Positions 8,058-17,131 of a stretch of DNA of 64,000 bases are shown here, piece after piece. Source of the stretch: Brevundimonas pondensis (lineage in GTDB: Bacteria > Pseudomonadota > Alphaproteobacteria > Caulobacterales > Caulobacteraceae); the NCBI RefSeq assembly GCF_017487345.1, contig NZ_CP062006.1:1494001-1558000 (forward strand), written 5' to 3'. The notes below the pieces were generated by a model. That model saw only the letters and a list, made by a program, of their open reading frames with translations, was not told the DNA's origin and made no database searches. Position 1 is the first letter of the stretch; every line of letters begins with the position of its first letter. The position numbers were made by a program, and so were the translations under genes.

Positions 8058-9044
8058 TTGAGCGATCCGCTTTCCCTTCTGCCGATGGACCGTTCGAACG
8101 AAGTCGCGCGGCTTAAGGAGATGTTGGACGCCTTCGCTGCGCGCCTTGAGGGCGCGGACCTGCGTGATCAGGTGCGCAGTCTGGTCCCGGTCTTTCACGA
8201 ACTGCGCGCCTTGGGCGTCAGCCTGCTGCCCGAGGCGAAGACTTCCGCGCGGGAGCGGATCATCGGCTATCTCCGGCGCTATCCGATGACGCTGATCGAC
8301 GGGGATGAACTTCTCGTCGTGTCCGGCATCGGGGAATGGGCCCGCCGCGTCCGCGAGCTTCGCGTCCAATTCGGCTGGTGGATCTATACCGGCATGACAC
8401 TGAGGGAGCTCGCCGAGGAGAACCCTGAGGCGGCGCAAGAACTGACGGCGGCGTTGGGGGTCGAACTGGATGCGATCCGACCCGACCACTACTTCCTCGC
8501 GCGCGCCGAACAGGATCGTGACGCCGCGCATCGCTGGAACCTGCTCAACACCATCCGCAAGGAGAAGTGGGGCGTAAAGGCGAAGATCCTGGCCTATCTG
8601 CGGGCCAATGTCGGCGCGCCGGTGACGCTGGAGGAGCTGCGCTACCTGGCCGGCGACAAGAGTGAATGGGCCCGCCGCGTCCGTGAACTCCGCACCGAGG
8701 ATGGGTGGCCGATCTTCACTCGGATGCAGGGGCGTCCGGATCTGCCGGTGGGGAGCTATGTCCTGGACGAGGATAAACAGGCCCCCGAACATGATCGACG
8801 TATTCCGGACGACGTGCGCGTCGCCGTCCTCGAGCGCGACGGCTTCGCCTGCCGTCACTGCGGTTGGACGCGGGCTCAGTTGCGGCCGGAGGATCCGCGC
8901 AAATTCCTCGAGCTGCACCATGTGACGCATCACAAGGACGGCGGAGCCAATACGGTCGATAATCTGGTGACGCTGTGCAACGTCCACCACGATCAGGTTC
9001 ACGCCGGAAAACTTGTCGCGCCGGATCCCGCACGGACGGACTGA
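8058..9044 (+). CDS. HNH restriction endonuclease with two repeated helical modules
   Basis: 328 residues. The C-terminal HNH nuclease reads CRHCGW, LELHHVTHHKDGG, NTVDNLVTLCNVHH (about residues 265-320): two Cys-x2-Cys/His metal sites and the catalytic HH. In front are two copies of one module, each with YLRxx and EWARRVRELR (near residues 93-102 and 203-212). The underlying DNA is identical over GAATGGGCCCGCCGCGTCCG at 8334 and 8664. The modules probably recognise DNA. The TTG at 8058 starts 4 nt after the methylase stop; an ATG at 8085 is the alternative start. By position it is the nuclease of the restriction-modification pair; the target site cannot be read from sequence. Confidence 0.85.
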   Translation: MSDPLSLLPMDRSNEVARLKEMLDAFAARLEGADLRDQVRSLVPVFHELRALGVSLLPEAKTSARERIIGYLRRYPMTLIDGDELLVVSGIGEWARRVRELRVQFGWWIYTGMTLRELAEENPEAAQELTAALGVELDAIRPDHYFLARAEQDRDAAHRWNLLNTIRKEKWGVKAKILAYLRANVGAPVTLEELRYLAGDKSEWARRVRELRTEDGWPIFTRMQGRPDLPVGSYVLDEDKQAPEHDRRIPDDVRVAVLERDGFACRHCGWTRAQLRPEDPRKFLELHHVTHHKDGGANTVDNLVTLCNVHHDQVHAGKLVAPDPARTD

Positions 9045-9046
9045 CG

Positions 9047-9502
9047 ATGGTCGATAAGCTCGACCCTGTGCGGCGCAGCGCCAATATGGCGAGGGTTAGG
9101 GGCAAGGACACCGGTCCTGAGCTGCGCGTGCGTCGCACCGCACACCGCATCGGGCTGCGTTTCCGGCTCCATCGCAAGGATCTGCCCGGAAGGCCGGATC
9201 TCGTCTTTCCCAAACATCGGCTGGCGGTCTTCGTCCATGGCTGTTTCTGGCATCGGCATCCGGGATGTCCACGAGCAAGCATGCCGTCCACGCGGCTCGA
9301 TTTCTGGGAGGCCAAGTTCGCCGCGAATGTTGAACGGGACGCCCGCCAGGCAGCCGCTCTTGAGGCGCAGGGCTGGAGGGTGCTCGTGCTGTGGGAATGC
9401 GGGCTCAAGGATGAAGCGCTCGTCGAAACGGCGCTGCGCGAAGCCGTCTTCGCGGCAAGGCCGGCTTCGGATAGAGTTCCGCACAAGGAGACGACGCAAT
9501 GA
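9047..9502 (+). CDS. vsr: Very short patch repair (Vsr-like) endonuclease
   Basis: 151 residues from the ATG at 9047, directly after the stop of the HNH gene. The family pattern is clear: RRSANMARVRGKDTGPE near the start, GLRFRLHRKDLPGRPDLVFP with the catalytic Asp, the zinc-site region VHGCFWHRHPGC, and FWEAKFAANVERD followed by WRVLVLWECGL. Vsr nicks at T:G mismatches that arise when 5-methylcytosine deaminates, so it counters the mutagenic effect of the neighbouring C5-methylase. Length and motif order are normal. Confidence 0.93.
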   Translation: MVDKLDPVRRSANMARVRGKDTGPELRVRRTAHRIGLRFRLHRKDLPGRPDLVFPKHRLAVFVHGCFWHRHPGCPRASMPSTRLDFWEAKFAANVERDARQAAALEAQGWRVLVLWECGLKDEALVETALREAVFAARPASDRVPHKETTQ

Positions 9503-9774
9503 CCACGCCTCGGTTGCCGGAAGGCGAGTACCCCTTTGCAAGTGCGCGCTTTCCATTGTCCGAAATGGCGATGATGGAGGCTCCGGCGGACCTCGAGCGT
9601 TTGCTTAAGAAGGCGGCGGAAGAGAACGGGATGGAGATCATCCGCGATGATCCCGTGGAGCTGACCTGCCGCGCGCCGGGCTTTCCCGATGCGACCTTCT
9701 TGGCTTGGTTGCCGTCCGACAGCGACCGCCTGCACATTCTTGCCCCCAAGGATAAGGTGCGCGGCAGAGCTTAG
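9499..9774 (+). CDS. 91-aa protein of unknown function in the restriction operon
   Basis: Overlaps the vsr stop by 4 nt (ATGA), so it is translationally coupled to the restriction-modification genes. The protein is acidic in the middle (DLERLLKKAAEENGMEIIRDDPVELTC) and ends APKDKVRGRA. No known motif, signal peptide or membrane helix is visible. It may be a controller, inhibitor or structural partner of the nuclease; I do not recognise the family. Confidence 0.65.
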   Translation: MTTPRLPEGEYPFASARFPLSEMAMMEAPADLERLLKKAAEENGMEIIRDDPVELTCRAPGFPDATFLAWLPSDSDRLHILAPKDKVRGRA

Positions 9775-9857
9775 GAGGTAGCGGGCAGGCTTGGAGCGCG
9801 AGGTCGGGCAGGCGGTATGCCGTCGATGCGCCGACCTGGAAGTGGGGACAGCGGTCG

Positions 9858-10238
9858 TCATGACTGAAGGTCCTCGATCAGCTTGAGCATCTCGTGCAGC
9901 TTGTCGCGTGCACCGGACAGCCTGCGGGCCGTCACCAGCTCCTGGCGACCGGCGAGTTGCAGGATGGTCTCCAGAACCTCGTCCGATCGCCCCATCAGGA
10001 TGACAAGGTTTTCGCCGCTGGGCGCATTGCGAGCTTCGAACCAGTTGCGGACGGCGCGTTCGTTCGCGCCGGTGATCCGGACCACTTGTTTAACCGATCC
10101 GGGGACGGCTCCGAACTCCCGCCGGAGCGCGCCGGCGACGGCCTCGGCGAACCGGTCGACATGATCGGAGGCGGGGGGCGGAAGAATACTTCTTCCGTTA
10201 TTCGACCGAAGTTTTCGGTCGTTCTGTGTAGACGACAT
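9858..10238 (-). CDS. Small putative DNA-binding (HTH-like) protein
   Basis: 126 residues. The central part KQVVRITGANERAVRNWFEARNAPSGENLVILMGRS reads like a helix-turn-helix in which the second helix follows GANERAVRNW, and a helical tail follows (ARDKLHEMLKLIEDL). Similar small proteins occur in integrated elements beside recombinases. It is divergent from the serine recombinase, separated by about 80 bp, and could regulate it. The family assignment is by motif reading only. Confidence 0.6.
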   Translation of the reverse strand: MSSTQNDRKLRSNNGRSILPPPASDHVDRFAEAVAGALRREFGAVPGSVKQVVRITGANERAVRNWFEARNAPSGENLVILMGRSDEVLETILQLAGRQELVTARRLSGARDKLHEMLKLIEDLQS

Positions 10239-10316
10239 TCAGGGCTCCTCATCGCTAGCTTGACTGCGAAGCCAACTGACGAGGACCGAGACGCCCGAGA
10301 AGGCGTGTGACCCTGA

Positions 10317-11885
10317 ATGAACAAAGCAACAATCAGCACCGTCGGCCCTGAACCCGCGCGCTCGATCCGGGCCGCCCAGTATGTGCGGATGTCCACCGAG
10401 CATCAGAAATACTCGACCGAAAATCAGGCGGAGATCATCGCCCGATACGCCGCCCAGCGCGGTTTCGAAATCGTCGAGACCTATGCAGACAACGGCAAGA
10501 GCGGCCTGAGACTGGACGGCCGCGACGCGCTCAAGCGTCTGATCGCCGACGTTCAGACGGGGCGGACCGACTTCGAGGTCGTGCTGGTCTACGACGTCAG
10601 CCGCTGGGGCCGGTTCCAGGACGCCGACGAGAGCGCCTACTACGAGTTCCTGTGTCGCGAGGCGGGCATCAGCATCCACTACTGCGCTGAGCAGTTCGAG
10701 AACGACGGCAGCCTCAGCGCCACCATCATCAAGAGCATGAAGCGGGCGATGGCCGGCGAGTACAGCCGCGAGCTCTCGGTCAAGGTATTCACCGGCCAGT
10801 GCCGTCTGATCGGCCTTGGATACCGCCAGGGCGGGCCGGCGGGATACGGCCTGCGGCGACAGCTGGTGGATGAGCAGCGGCGGCCCAAGGCGACGCTTAC
10901 TCGGGGGGAGCACAAAAGCCTGCAGACCGACCGCGTGGTTCTGACGCCGGGACCTGCCGACGAGATCGACGTCGTCCAACGCATCTATCGGATGTTCGTG
11001 CTGAACCGCCGCTCCGAACGTGAGATCGCGGCCCTGTTGAACGGCGAAGGCTTGGTGACTGACCTGGGCCGTTCGTGGACTCGCGGCGTGGTCCACCAGA
11101 TTCTGACCAATGAGAAATACATCGGCAACAATGTCTACAACCGCGTGTCCTTCAAACTGAAGAACAAGCGGGTGGTCAATGCGCCGGACATGTGGGTGCG
11201 GGCTGACGGTGCGTTCGAGGGCATCGTCGATCCGGATTTCTTCGCAGCGGCGCAGCGCATCATCGCCGAGCGTTGCCGTCGCTATACCGACACTGAGATG
11301 CTGGAGCGGCTGACCGAACTGCTCGAGCGTCGGGGATGTCTGTCCGGTCTCATCATCGACGAGCTGGAGGATATGCCGTCCAGTTCGACCTATCGACAGA
11401 GGTTCGGAAGTCTGATGCGGGCCTATGAGCTGGTCGGCTGGTCTCCGTCGCGCGACTACCGCTTTCTGGAGACCAATCGCTTCCTGCGGACCCTCCATCC
11501 GGAGGTGGTGTCGGGAACAGTCGCAGAGATCGAGCGCCTGGGCGGCGCCGTCAGGGTCGATCCCGTCACCGACCTGCTCACCATCAATGAGGAGTTCACC
11601 GCCTCCCTGGCGATCGTGCGATCCACCCGTACGACTGCAGGCGACCTGCGATGGAAGATCAGGCTCGACGCTGGTCTCAAGCCGGACATCACCATCGCGG
11701 TGCGGATGGACGGCGCCAACGCCGCCGTCCGGGACTACTATCTTCTTCCCTGGATCGATCTGGGAGCGCTCGACCGGGTTCGGCTGGCGGAGGCGAATGC
11801 GGTGTCGCTGGACGCCTACCGGTTCGACGATCTCGACCGTTTCTTCGAACTCACCGGCCGTACCGCCCTGAGGAGCGCCGCATGA
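10317..11885 (+). CDS. Large serine recombinase
   Basis: 522 residues. The N-terminal resolvase domain carries the nucleophile Ser in AAQYVRMSTEHQ, then TENQAEIIARYAAQRG and DVSRWGR with the catalytic Arg residues. A recombinase domain follows (EREIAALLNGEGL, W-TRGVVHQILTNEKYIGN), then a long C-terminal region without a clear zinc-ribbon Cys pattern. It would cut and rejoin DNA through a Ser-linked intermediate. It overlaps the ParB-like gene by 4 nt. The recombinase/ParB/RepB unit is recurrent in alphaproteobacterial accessory DNA as far as I know, and might be a mobile unit inside the larger element. Confidence 0.9.
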   Translation: MNKATISTVGPEPARSIRAAQYVRMSTEHQKYSTENQAEIIARYAAQRGFEIVETYADNGKSGLRLDGRDALKRLIADVQTGRTDFEVVLVYDVSRWGRFQDADESAYYEFLCREAGISIHYCAEQFENDGSLSATIIKSMKRAMAGEYSRELSVKVFTGQCRLIGLGYRQGGPAGYGLRRQLVDEQRRPKATLTRGEHKSLQTDRVVLTPGPADEIDVVQRIYRMFVLNRRSEREIAALLNGEGLVTDLGRSWTRGVVHQILTNEKYIGNNVYNRVSFKLKNKRVVNAPDMWVRADGAFEGIVDPDFFAAAQRIIAERCRRYTDTEMLERLTELLERRGCLSGLIIDELEDMPSSSTYRQRFGSLMRAYELVGWSPSRDYRFLETNRFLRTLHPEVVSGTVAEIERLGGAVRVDPVTDLLTINEEFTASLAIVRSTRTTAGDLRWKIRLDAGLKPDITIAVRMDGANAAVRDYYLLPWIDLGALDRVRLAEANAVSLDAYRFDDLDRFFELTGRTALRSAA

Positions 11886-12760
11886 ATCCCGTCCTTCCCG
11901 AAATCCGTTCCGTGCCGGTCGCGGCCATCACCATCCTCAATCCGCGCGTGCGCAACCGGCGTATCTTCGAGGAGCTCGTCGACAGCATCGCCAACTTGGG
12001 GCTCAAGAAGCCGATTACGGTGAGCCCGCGCGAGGACGGCGGCTATGACCTCATCTGCGGCCAGGGACGGCTGGAGGCCTTCATCGCCCTGGGTCAGGCT
12101 GAAATCCCGGCGGTGATCGCCGAGGCCTCGCCGGAGGACTGCTATGTCATGAGCTTGGTGGAAAACCTCGCCCGCCGCCAGCACCGGCCCCTGGAGCTCG
12201 TGCGCGAGATCGGCGCCTTGAAGACCCGGGGCTATTCCACCCAGGAGATCGCCGCCAAAACCGACTCCAGTCCCGAATGGGTCTGGGCCATCTGCTTCCT
12301 CCTGGACAACGGCGAGGAGCGGCTGGTCGCCGCTGTCGAGCGCGGGCTTATTCCGCCTTCGGTCGCCGTGGAGATCGCCAAGGCCGGGGACGGGGAGGTG
12401 CAGGCGGCCTTGGCCGACGCCTATGAGCAGAAGGCCCTGCCGGGAAACCAGGTGCTCGCCATCCGGCGGATCATCGAGCAACGCCGCACCAGCGGCAAGG
12501 CCGGTCTGAGCGGGACAAGGGGGCCGCGACCCAACCGGCCGGTGACAGCCGATGCATTGGTTCGGGCCTACCGTCGCGAAACCGACCGTCAGAAGCTTCT
12601 GGTGAAAAAGGCCGCCCTGGCACAGAGCCGCCTGCTGTTCGTCGTCAACGGCCTGAAACAGCTGCTGGACGACGAACATTTCGTGACGCTGCTGCGCGCT
12701 GAAGCCATGCACACCCTTCCCAGACCGCTGGCTCAGCGGCTCGGCCGTGCGGAGAACTGA
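11882..12760 (+). CDS. ParB/RepB/Spo0J-like nuclease-domain protein
   Basis: 292 residues from the ATG at 11882 (4-nt overlap with the recombinase). The ParB N-terminal domain is plain: the PVAAITILNPRVRNRRIFEELVDSI start, GLKKPITVSPR, the box-I-like ICGQGRLEAFIALG, and box II VENLARRQHRPLELV. A helix-turn-helix follows (GYSTQEIAAKTDSSPEWVW). CTPase-type ParB folds bind parS and slide on DNA; whether this one does is unknown, since no ParA is encoded here. It is coupled to the serine recombinase and a second ParB-like gene, so a role in guiding or regulating recombination is as likely as partition. Confidence 0.85.
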   Translation: MNPVLPEIRSVPVAAITILNPRVRNRRIFEELVDSIANLGLKKPITVSPREDGGYDLICGQGRLEAFIALGQAEIPAVIAEASPEDCYVMSLVENLARRQHRPLELVREIGALKTRGYSTQEIAAKTDSSPEWVWAICFLLDNGEERLVAAVERGLIPPSVAVEIAKAGDGEVQAALADAYEQKALPGNQVLAIRRIIEQRRTSGKAGLSGTRGPRPNRPVTADALVRAYRRETDRQKLLVKKAALAQSRLLFVVNGLKQLLDDEHFVTLLRAEAMHTLPRPLAQRLGRAEN

Positions 12761-12761
12761 G

Positions 12762-13757
12762 ATGGAAAGACGCGTCAAAGCGGCCTTCGAGCAGAACCTC
12801 AAGGTCCTGCCGATGGATGAGATCCTGCCCATGCGGCGGTTGGAGGACAGCATCCTGCGCTCGGTCAAATACCGTCGCATCGCTCGATCCGTCGCCGAAG
12901 TCGGGGTGATCGAACCGCTGGTGGTCGCCAGGCCGCGAGGGCAGGGGCCTTGGATGCTGCTCGACGGCCATGTCCGTCTGTCGATCCTGAAGGAACTCGG
13001 CGAGCGGGACGTCCGCTGCCTGATCTCCGACGATGACGAAGCCTTCACCTACAACCGCCGGGTCAATCGGCTGGCGACCATTCAGGAGCATTACATGATC
13101 GTCCGTGCGCTGGAGCGGGGCGTGCCGGAAGAGAAGCTGGCGCGGGCGCTGGATGTGGACGTGAAGGCGATTCAGAGAAAGCGCGACATGCTGTGTGGAA
13201 TATGCCCCGAGGTGGTCGAAATGCTGAAGGACCGCTCGGTGAACCCATCGACCTTCACCATGCTTCGCAAGATGCGGGCGGTTCGCCAGATTGAGGCGGC
13301 GGAGCTGATGATCTCGGCCGGAAACTTCACCGGCTCCTACGCCCGAGCCCTGCTGGCCGCAACCCGACAGTCGGATCTGGTTCGGCCCGATAAACCTAAA
13401 AAAATCGGCGGTATGACTCCGGAGCAGATGGCGCGGATGGAGCGGGAGATGGCTTCGCTCACCGCGGACTTCAAAGCGCTGGAATCCTCCTACGGCGATG
13501 ATGTCCTGCAGCTGGTTATCGCGTCGGGTTACCTGTCGCGGCTGACCGCCAATCCGGCGATCGAACAATGGCTTGCCGGACGCCATCCGGAGATTCTGTC
13601 GGGATTTCGGGCAATCATCAGTGTGGCTTCGTTGGATGAGGCGGTCGAAGAGGGAAGCGATGACGACGCGGAGGCGTCCGACGACGGCGAAGGTGTCCGT
13701 GCGATTTCTTCATGGCAGAAGTCTTGGCCAGAGGAGGAAGATTCTAATCAGGTTTAG
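12762..13757 (+). CDS. RepB-like plasmid-partition family protein
   Basis: 331 residues from the ATG at 12762, 2 nt after the ParB-like gene. A ParB-like N-terminus (ILRSVKYRRIARSVAEVGVIEPLVV, LLDGHVRLSILKELG) is followed by an HTH region (EEKLARALDVDVKAIQRKRDML) and a helical C-terminal part with an acidic tail. This matches the RepB family found beside recombinases. It is about as long as its partner and may pair with it. It ends by overlapping the helicase gene on the other strand by 4 nt, a compact convergent junction with no room for a terminator. Confidence 0.82.
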   Translation: MERRVKAAFEQNLKVLPMDEILPMRRLEDSILRSVKYRRIARSVAEVGVIEPLVVARPRGQGPWMLLDGHVRLSILKELGERDVRCLISDDDEAFTYNRRVNRLATIQEHYMIVRALERGVPEEKLARALDVDVKAIQRKRDMLCGICPEVVEMLKDRSVNPSTFTMLRKMRAVRQIEAAELMISAGNFTGSYARALLAATRQSDLVRPDKPKKIGGMTPEQMARMEREMASLTADFKALESSYGDDVLQLVIASGYLSRLTANPAIEQWLAGRHPEILSGFRAIISVASLDEAVEEGSDDDAEASDDGEGVRAISSWQKSWPEEEDSNQV

Positions 13758-16700
13758 TGTTGAAGTCGACGCGCTAGTTCTCCAAAGACGCCAGCATCTT
13801 TCCAGGCTGTCCGGTTTCCTATGACATACAGCCGCTCTTGAGCGCGGGTGATGGCTACGTTGAGCAGATTGGGCTGTCCGCCGGCCCAGCCGCGAGCGCC
13901 CCGTTGCTGGGCTAGCGGGGCGCCCAGTACGAAGATCACCGCCTCGGCCTCGCGCCCTTGAACTGTATGGACAGTGCCGACGCGTTCTTTGACCCACTCC
14001 TTGGGATCGGCGACCCAACCTTCGAGGACTCGACTTTCTAGGATCGCCCGACGTAGGCCGTCTTTCACAGCGACGAAGGGAGACACGACATAAAGAGCCG
14101 GATCGACGCCCCGGCTCCGAAGCTCCATGAGGAGCGCCATCGTAGCCTCGCCCTCCTCGGGCGACCATTTGTCCGTAGCGCCGCCCTCGACGTCGATCCA
14201 CCGGGAAGGGCCCAGGACATCGCCGATGGGCGATTGGCCGGGCCGCTTAGCCTGCACCATCAATCTGCCGTAAGCGACGGCATTTGCGATGCTGAACATC
14301 GGGTCAGCGCACCTTCGGTGGACGAGCAGGGGAACGCCGACTGTCCGCGTACCAGCGCCTGCCGTGAACTCCGCCATGTAGGGCGTTGCGGCGTCTGCCA
14401 GGGTTTGTGTCGATGCCGCTGGCGCATTGAAGCGATCAGGATCAACGCCGAAATGACGTTGGATCGCATCGGTCAGCGTATCGGGTAGAGTGACGACCGG
14501 TGGAATTTGTATGGGGTCGCCGACGACAACGGCCCGCCGGCTGCGGATCAGGCCTCCCACGGCCGATTGGGGCGTGGCCTGACCAGCTTCATCAACGAGA
14601 AGCCACCCCAGACTGTCGGGTGGCAGACCCTCGAACATGCGGTCCATCGACGCGAAGGTCGTCGAGATCACGGGGGTGATCAGGAACAGGGTGGACCAGA
14701 GGTGTGGAAGCAGGGCGCGCTTGTCCGGTGTGGTTAGGGCGGTTCCCGCGAACACATTCATCAAGGCGCCGACATTGTGGCGAACCGGACGGGCCGCGGC
14801 GTCGATGAAGGCCTTATGAAGGTCTAGGGCGGCGACGAACACCTGGTCGCGACTGCGCTGGGTCACGGGGTTCAGCCAAGGTGTGCTCGTGTGACGATCC
14901 TCATGGGCTTGATCGAAGAAGGCACGATCTACGAAGCTGGAGCCAATCTCCTCGCGACGAACCACTACAGCCGCCACGATTGTTGATAGCGCGTCAAGAA
15001 TCTGTTGGCCTTCTCGGCTCGGTGGGTCTCCGAGTCTGCACCACTGCGACAGCTTGTTCAGCAACGGCGTCGGCAGCGTCTTGCCCTCCGTCGTCGCCGT
15101 CAGCGGCGCTTCCAGTTCCGCTCGAGCTTCTTCCAGGGCCGAGCGCCACGCCCGCCACTTACTAAGCCTGAAAAGACGGCTCCAAAATCCCGGCCGAAGC
15201 GTGGAGGCTTGGTGCAGCTTCTCGACGGCTTCTAACAAGCGCGGCAGGGTCGCCCACCGGCGTCGCACTGTTTCGAGCTCGGCAAGATTCGCCTCGCTCT
15301 CCTGCAAGGCAGTAGAAAAGCGTCGTCTAGCTTCCTCCCAGCGCTGAAGCGCCTCGCTGCGGCTGGTCGGCGCGTTCTCGGCCGTGACGACGCGCGGCGG
15401 ACGCTCCATGACGGGGGCGTTTACCCCGTCACCCTCTTCTTCCACCACCGGCTTCGATCCTCGGGCGGCATCGAGATAGGTGGAGAGGCCGACATCCTTG
15501 TCCCACCAGAAGGTCTGCCGGAAACGATAACGGTTGGCGGCGTTGCCGAGTACGGCGGCGATCAAGCCCCAGCTGTCTCTTTGGAGCAAAGCGTCCGACG
15601 TGGTCTTCCAGTATCTCAAACCAGGCTCGTCATCGGCGATGGCGCTGGAGGCGGGCAGTTCGGCACTAATGTTTTCGACAGCCTTGTTGTTGGACGAAGC
15701 GACAAGCAGCTCATGGCCGCGTAGGCTTGACGCCAGTGAGTAGAGGTGAAGCCAATTGTTGCCGGCCTTGAGGCGCTGGTTCGACGAGGTGAACGCGTCC
15801 TCGGGATCATCGAACGCGACCATCTCTCGCGCACGGTCGGTGACGACAGCGGCGACGAGGTCGCGTAGCAGAGTGGTTTTGCCGGTTCCTGGCGGGCCGT
15901 TGACGCCGACGATGCCGCCGTCCCGTGTTTCTTGCCGGGCTAGATTGACCGCCGCCTGCTGCAGCAGGACCAGTGGATGGCGTCCCCGACCCGGCCAACG
16001 CACCGGCGGATGAAGGTGGGGCGCGACTGCGCCGCTGAGCGCCGCTCGGCTGTCTAGGAGATCTCTTTGCCCGGTGGGCGCGATCAGCCCCAGGTATTGT
16101 TGCAGGGCCCGCGGCGCTCTGCCGGTCCGAACCAGAGTTCGAGCAGTGTCGAGGTCGCGCAGGAAGAAGCTGTTGATCAGTAGAGGGGAGGGCGTTTCGG
16201 CGCTCTTGAAACCCACATAGCTGCGGACGGCGAACGCTGGCGGGCTGACCAGGTCGGTCGGAACATCGAGCGCAGCGACCAGGTCTCGATAGGCCCGCGT
16301 CAGCATTTCCGAGGTGACGGGTATGGGATCGCTCGACTTGTCTTGTCGCCGTACGATCTTCTCGACCCGTTCGATCAACGCGGGCTCTGCGTCAGCCCAG
16401 TTCGCTAGCGAACTGACCCGCCCTGCCAGCGCCTGGGGCAGGCCCCAGCCGAAGCTGGCTATGGCGACGGGATCGTCCTCGATGGGGCGCCCCCGCTGAT
16501 CGACGATCAGGATGGCCAGCGGAGCTTTGCCCCGTGCCGAGGGACGCTCCGCACGGGAGTCGCTGAAGACCCGTGTCAGCCGCTCCACCGCCTTCGGCAT
16601 GTCGATGGCGCCGAGCACGATCTGATAGTAGACGCGCGTGCCGGGTTTGGCCTTGTCGCCCCGCTCCCACGGCAAACCGCGGTCCAACTGAGCGATGTTG

Positions 16701-17131
16701 CGCCGATCGTCTCCAGCCAAGGCCTCAGGCCTCACATAGGCCTGGGGCGACAGCACCTCCAGGGCCGTCCACGCCTGAAGGATATCGACGGCGTCGTTGG
16801 TGATGGATTTAGCCGATTGGGGTGTCGACTTGGTGGGATGCTCCTGTTCCAGCTGGATCGACGGTACGACGGGTTCGGACGGTGCAGGCGTTGCCGCTAC
16901 AGTTTCCCGCGGAGGCGCCTCCAAGCTGTCGAGTGCGGACCGCACTTTGCCGGCCAGGATACGCGCACGATTGGTCGTGCGGTGATCAAGCTCCTTGGCC
17001 AGGGCCTGCAGCTGGCGAGGATCGGCTGATCCGTTTTCGAAAAGCTGCTCTAGATCAGCGATGGTGGAACTCAGGTATGGCCGCAAAGAAACTTTCCCCC
17101 CGGACGTCGGGCGCGCGGTGCGCCATTTCAC
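13754..17131 (-). CDS. Superfamily 1 DNA/RNA helicase (UPF1/DNA2-like), probable defence gene
   Basis: 1125 residues. Walker A GVNGPPGTGKTTLL lies near residue 410. Walker B with the Gln motif, LLVDEAGQATPQ, lies near 845, followed by VVVGDPIQIPPVV. Motif V is VHTVQGREAEAVIF and motif VI NVAITRAQERLYVIGN (about 1095). Large helical insertions occur between the motifs, including a predicted coiled-coil stretch (about 560-640). The long N-terminal region (1-400) has no motif I can name. It starts with GTG at 17131, immediately after the stop of the nucleotidyltransferase-HEPN gene, so the two are co-translated. Similar helicases with a HEPN or nuclease partner are common in phage-defence islands; this function is inferred. 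Confidence 0.85.
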   Translation of the reverse strand: MKWRTARPTSGGKVSLRPYLSSTIADLEQLFENGSADPRQLQALAKELDHRTTNRARILAGKVRSALDSLEAPPRETVAATPAPSEPVVPSIQLEQEHPTKSTPQSAKSITNDAVDILQAWTALEVLSPQAYVRPEALAGDDRRNIAQLDRGLPWERGDKAKPGTRVYYQIVLGAIDMPKAVERLTRVFSDSRAERPSARGKAPLAILIVDQRGRPIEDDPVAIASFGWGLPQALAGRVSSLANWADAEPALIERVEKIVRRQDKSSDPIPVTSEMLTRAYRDLVAALDVPTDLVSPPAFAVRSYVGFKSAETPSPLLINSFFLRDLDTARTLVRTGRAPRALQQYLGLIAPTGQRDLLDSRAALSGAVAPHLHPPVRWPGRGRHPLVLLQQAAVNLARQETRDGGIVGVNGPPGTGKTTLLRDLVAAVVTDRAREMVAFDDPEDAFTSSNQRLKAGNNWLHLYSLASSLRGHELLVASSNNKAVENISAELPASSAIADDEPGLRYWKTTSDALLQRDSWGLIAAVLGNAANRYRFRQTFWWDKDVGLSTYLDAARGSKPVVEEEGDGVNAPVMERPPRVVTAENAPTSRSEALQRWEEARRRFSTALQESEANLAELETVRRRWATLPRLLEAVEKLHQASTLRPGFWSRLFRLSKWRAWRSALEEARAELEAPLTATTEGKTLPTPLLNKLSQWCRLGDPPSREGQQILDALSTIVAAVVVRREEIGSSFVDRAFFDQAHEDRHTSTPWLNPVTQRSRDQVFVAALDLHKAFIDAAARPVRHNVGALMNVFAGTALTTPDKRALLPHLWSTLFLITPVISTTFASMDRMFEGLPPDSLGWLLVDEAGQATPQSAVGGLIRSRRAVVVGDPIQIPPVVTLPDTLTDAIQRHFGVDPDRFNAPAASTQTLADAATPYMAEFTAGAGTRTVGVPLLVHRRCADPMFSIANAVAYGRLMVQAKRPGQSPIGDVLGPSRWIDVEGGATDKWSPEEGEATMALLMELRSRGVDPALYVVSPFVAVKDGLRRAILESRVLEGWVADPKEWVKERVGTVHTVQGREAEAVIFVLGAPLAQQRGARGWAGGQPNLLNVAITRAQERLYVIGNRTAWKDAGVFGELARRLQH

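Noticed and set aside
10239..11498. 419-codon minus-strand frame opposite the serine recombinase
   Set aside because: It is a shadow of a gene with a clear domain structure; no motif in the antisense product.
11882..13757. Plasmid replication/partition locus (repABC)
   Set aside because: The two ParB-fold proteins lack a ParA/RepA and a RepC nearby and are coupled to a recombinase, so a repABC replicon is not supported.
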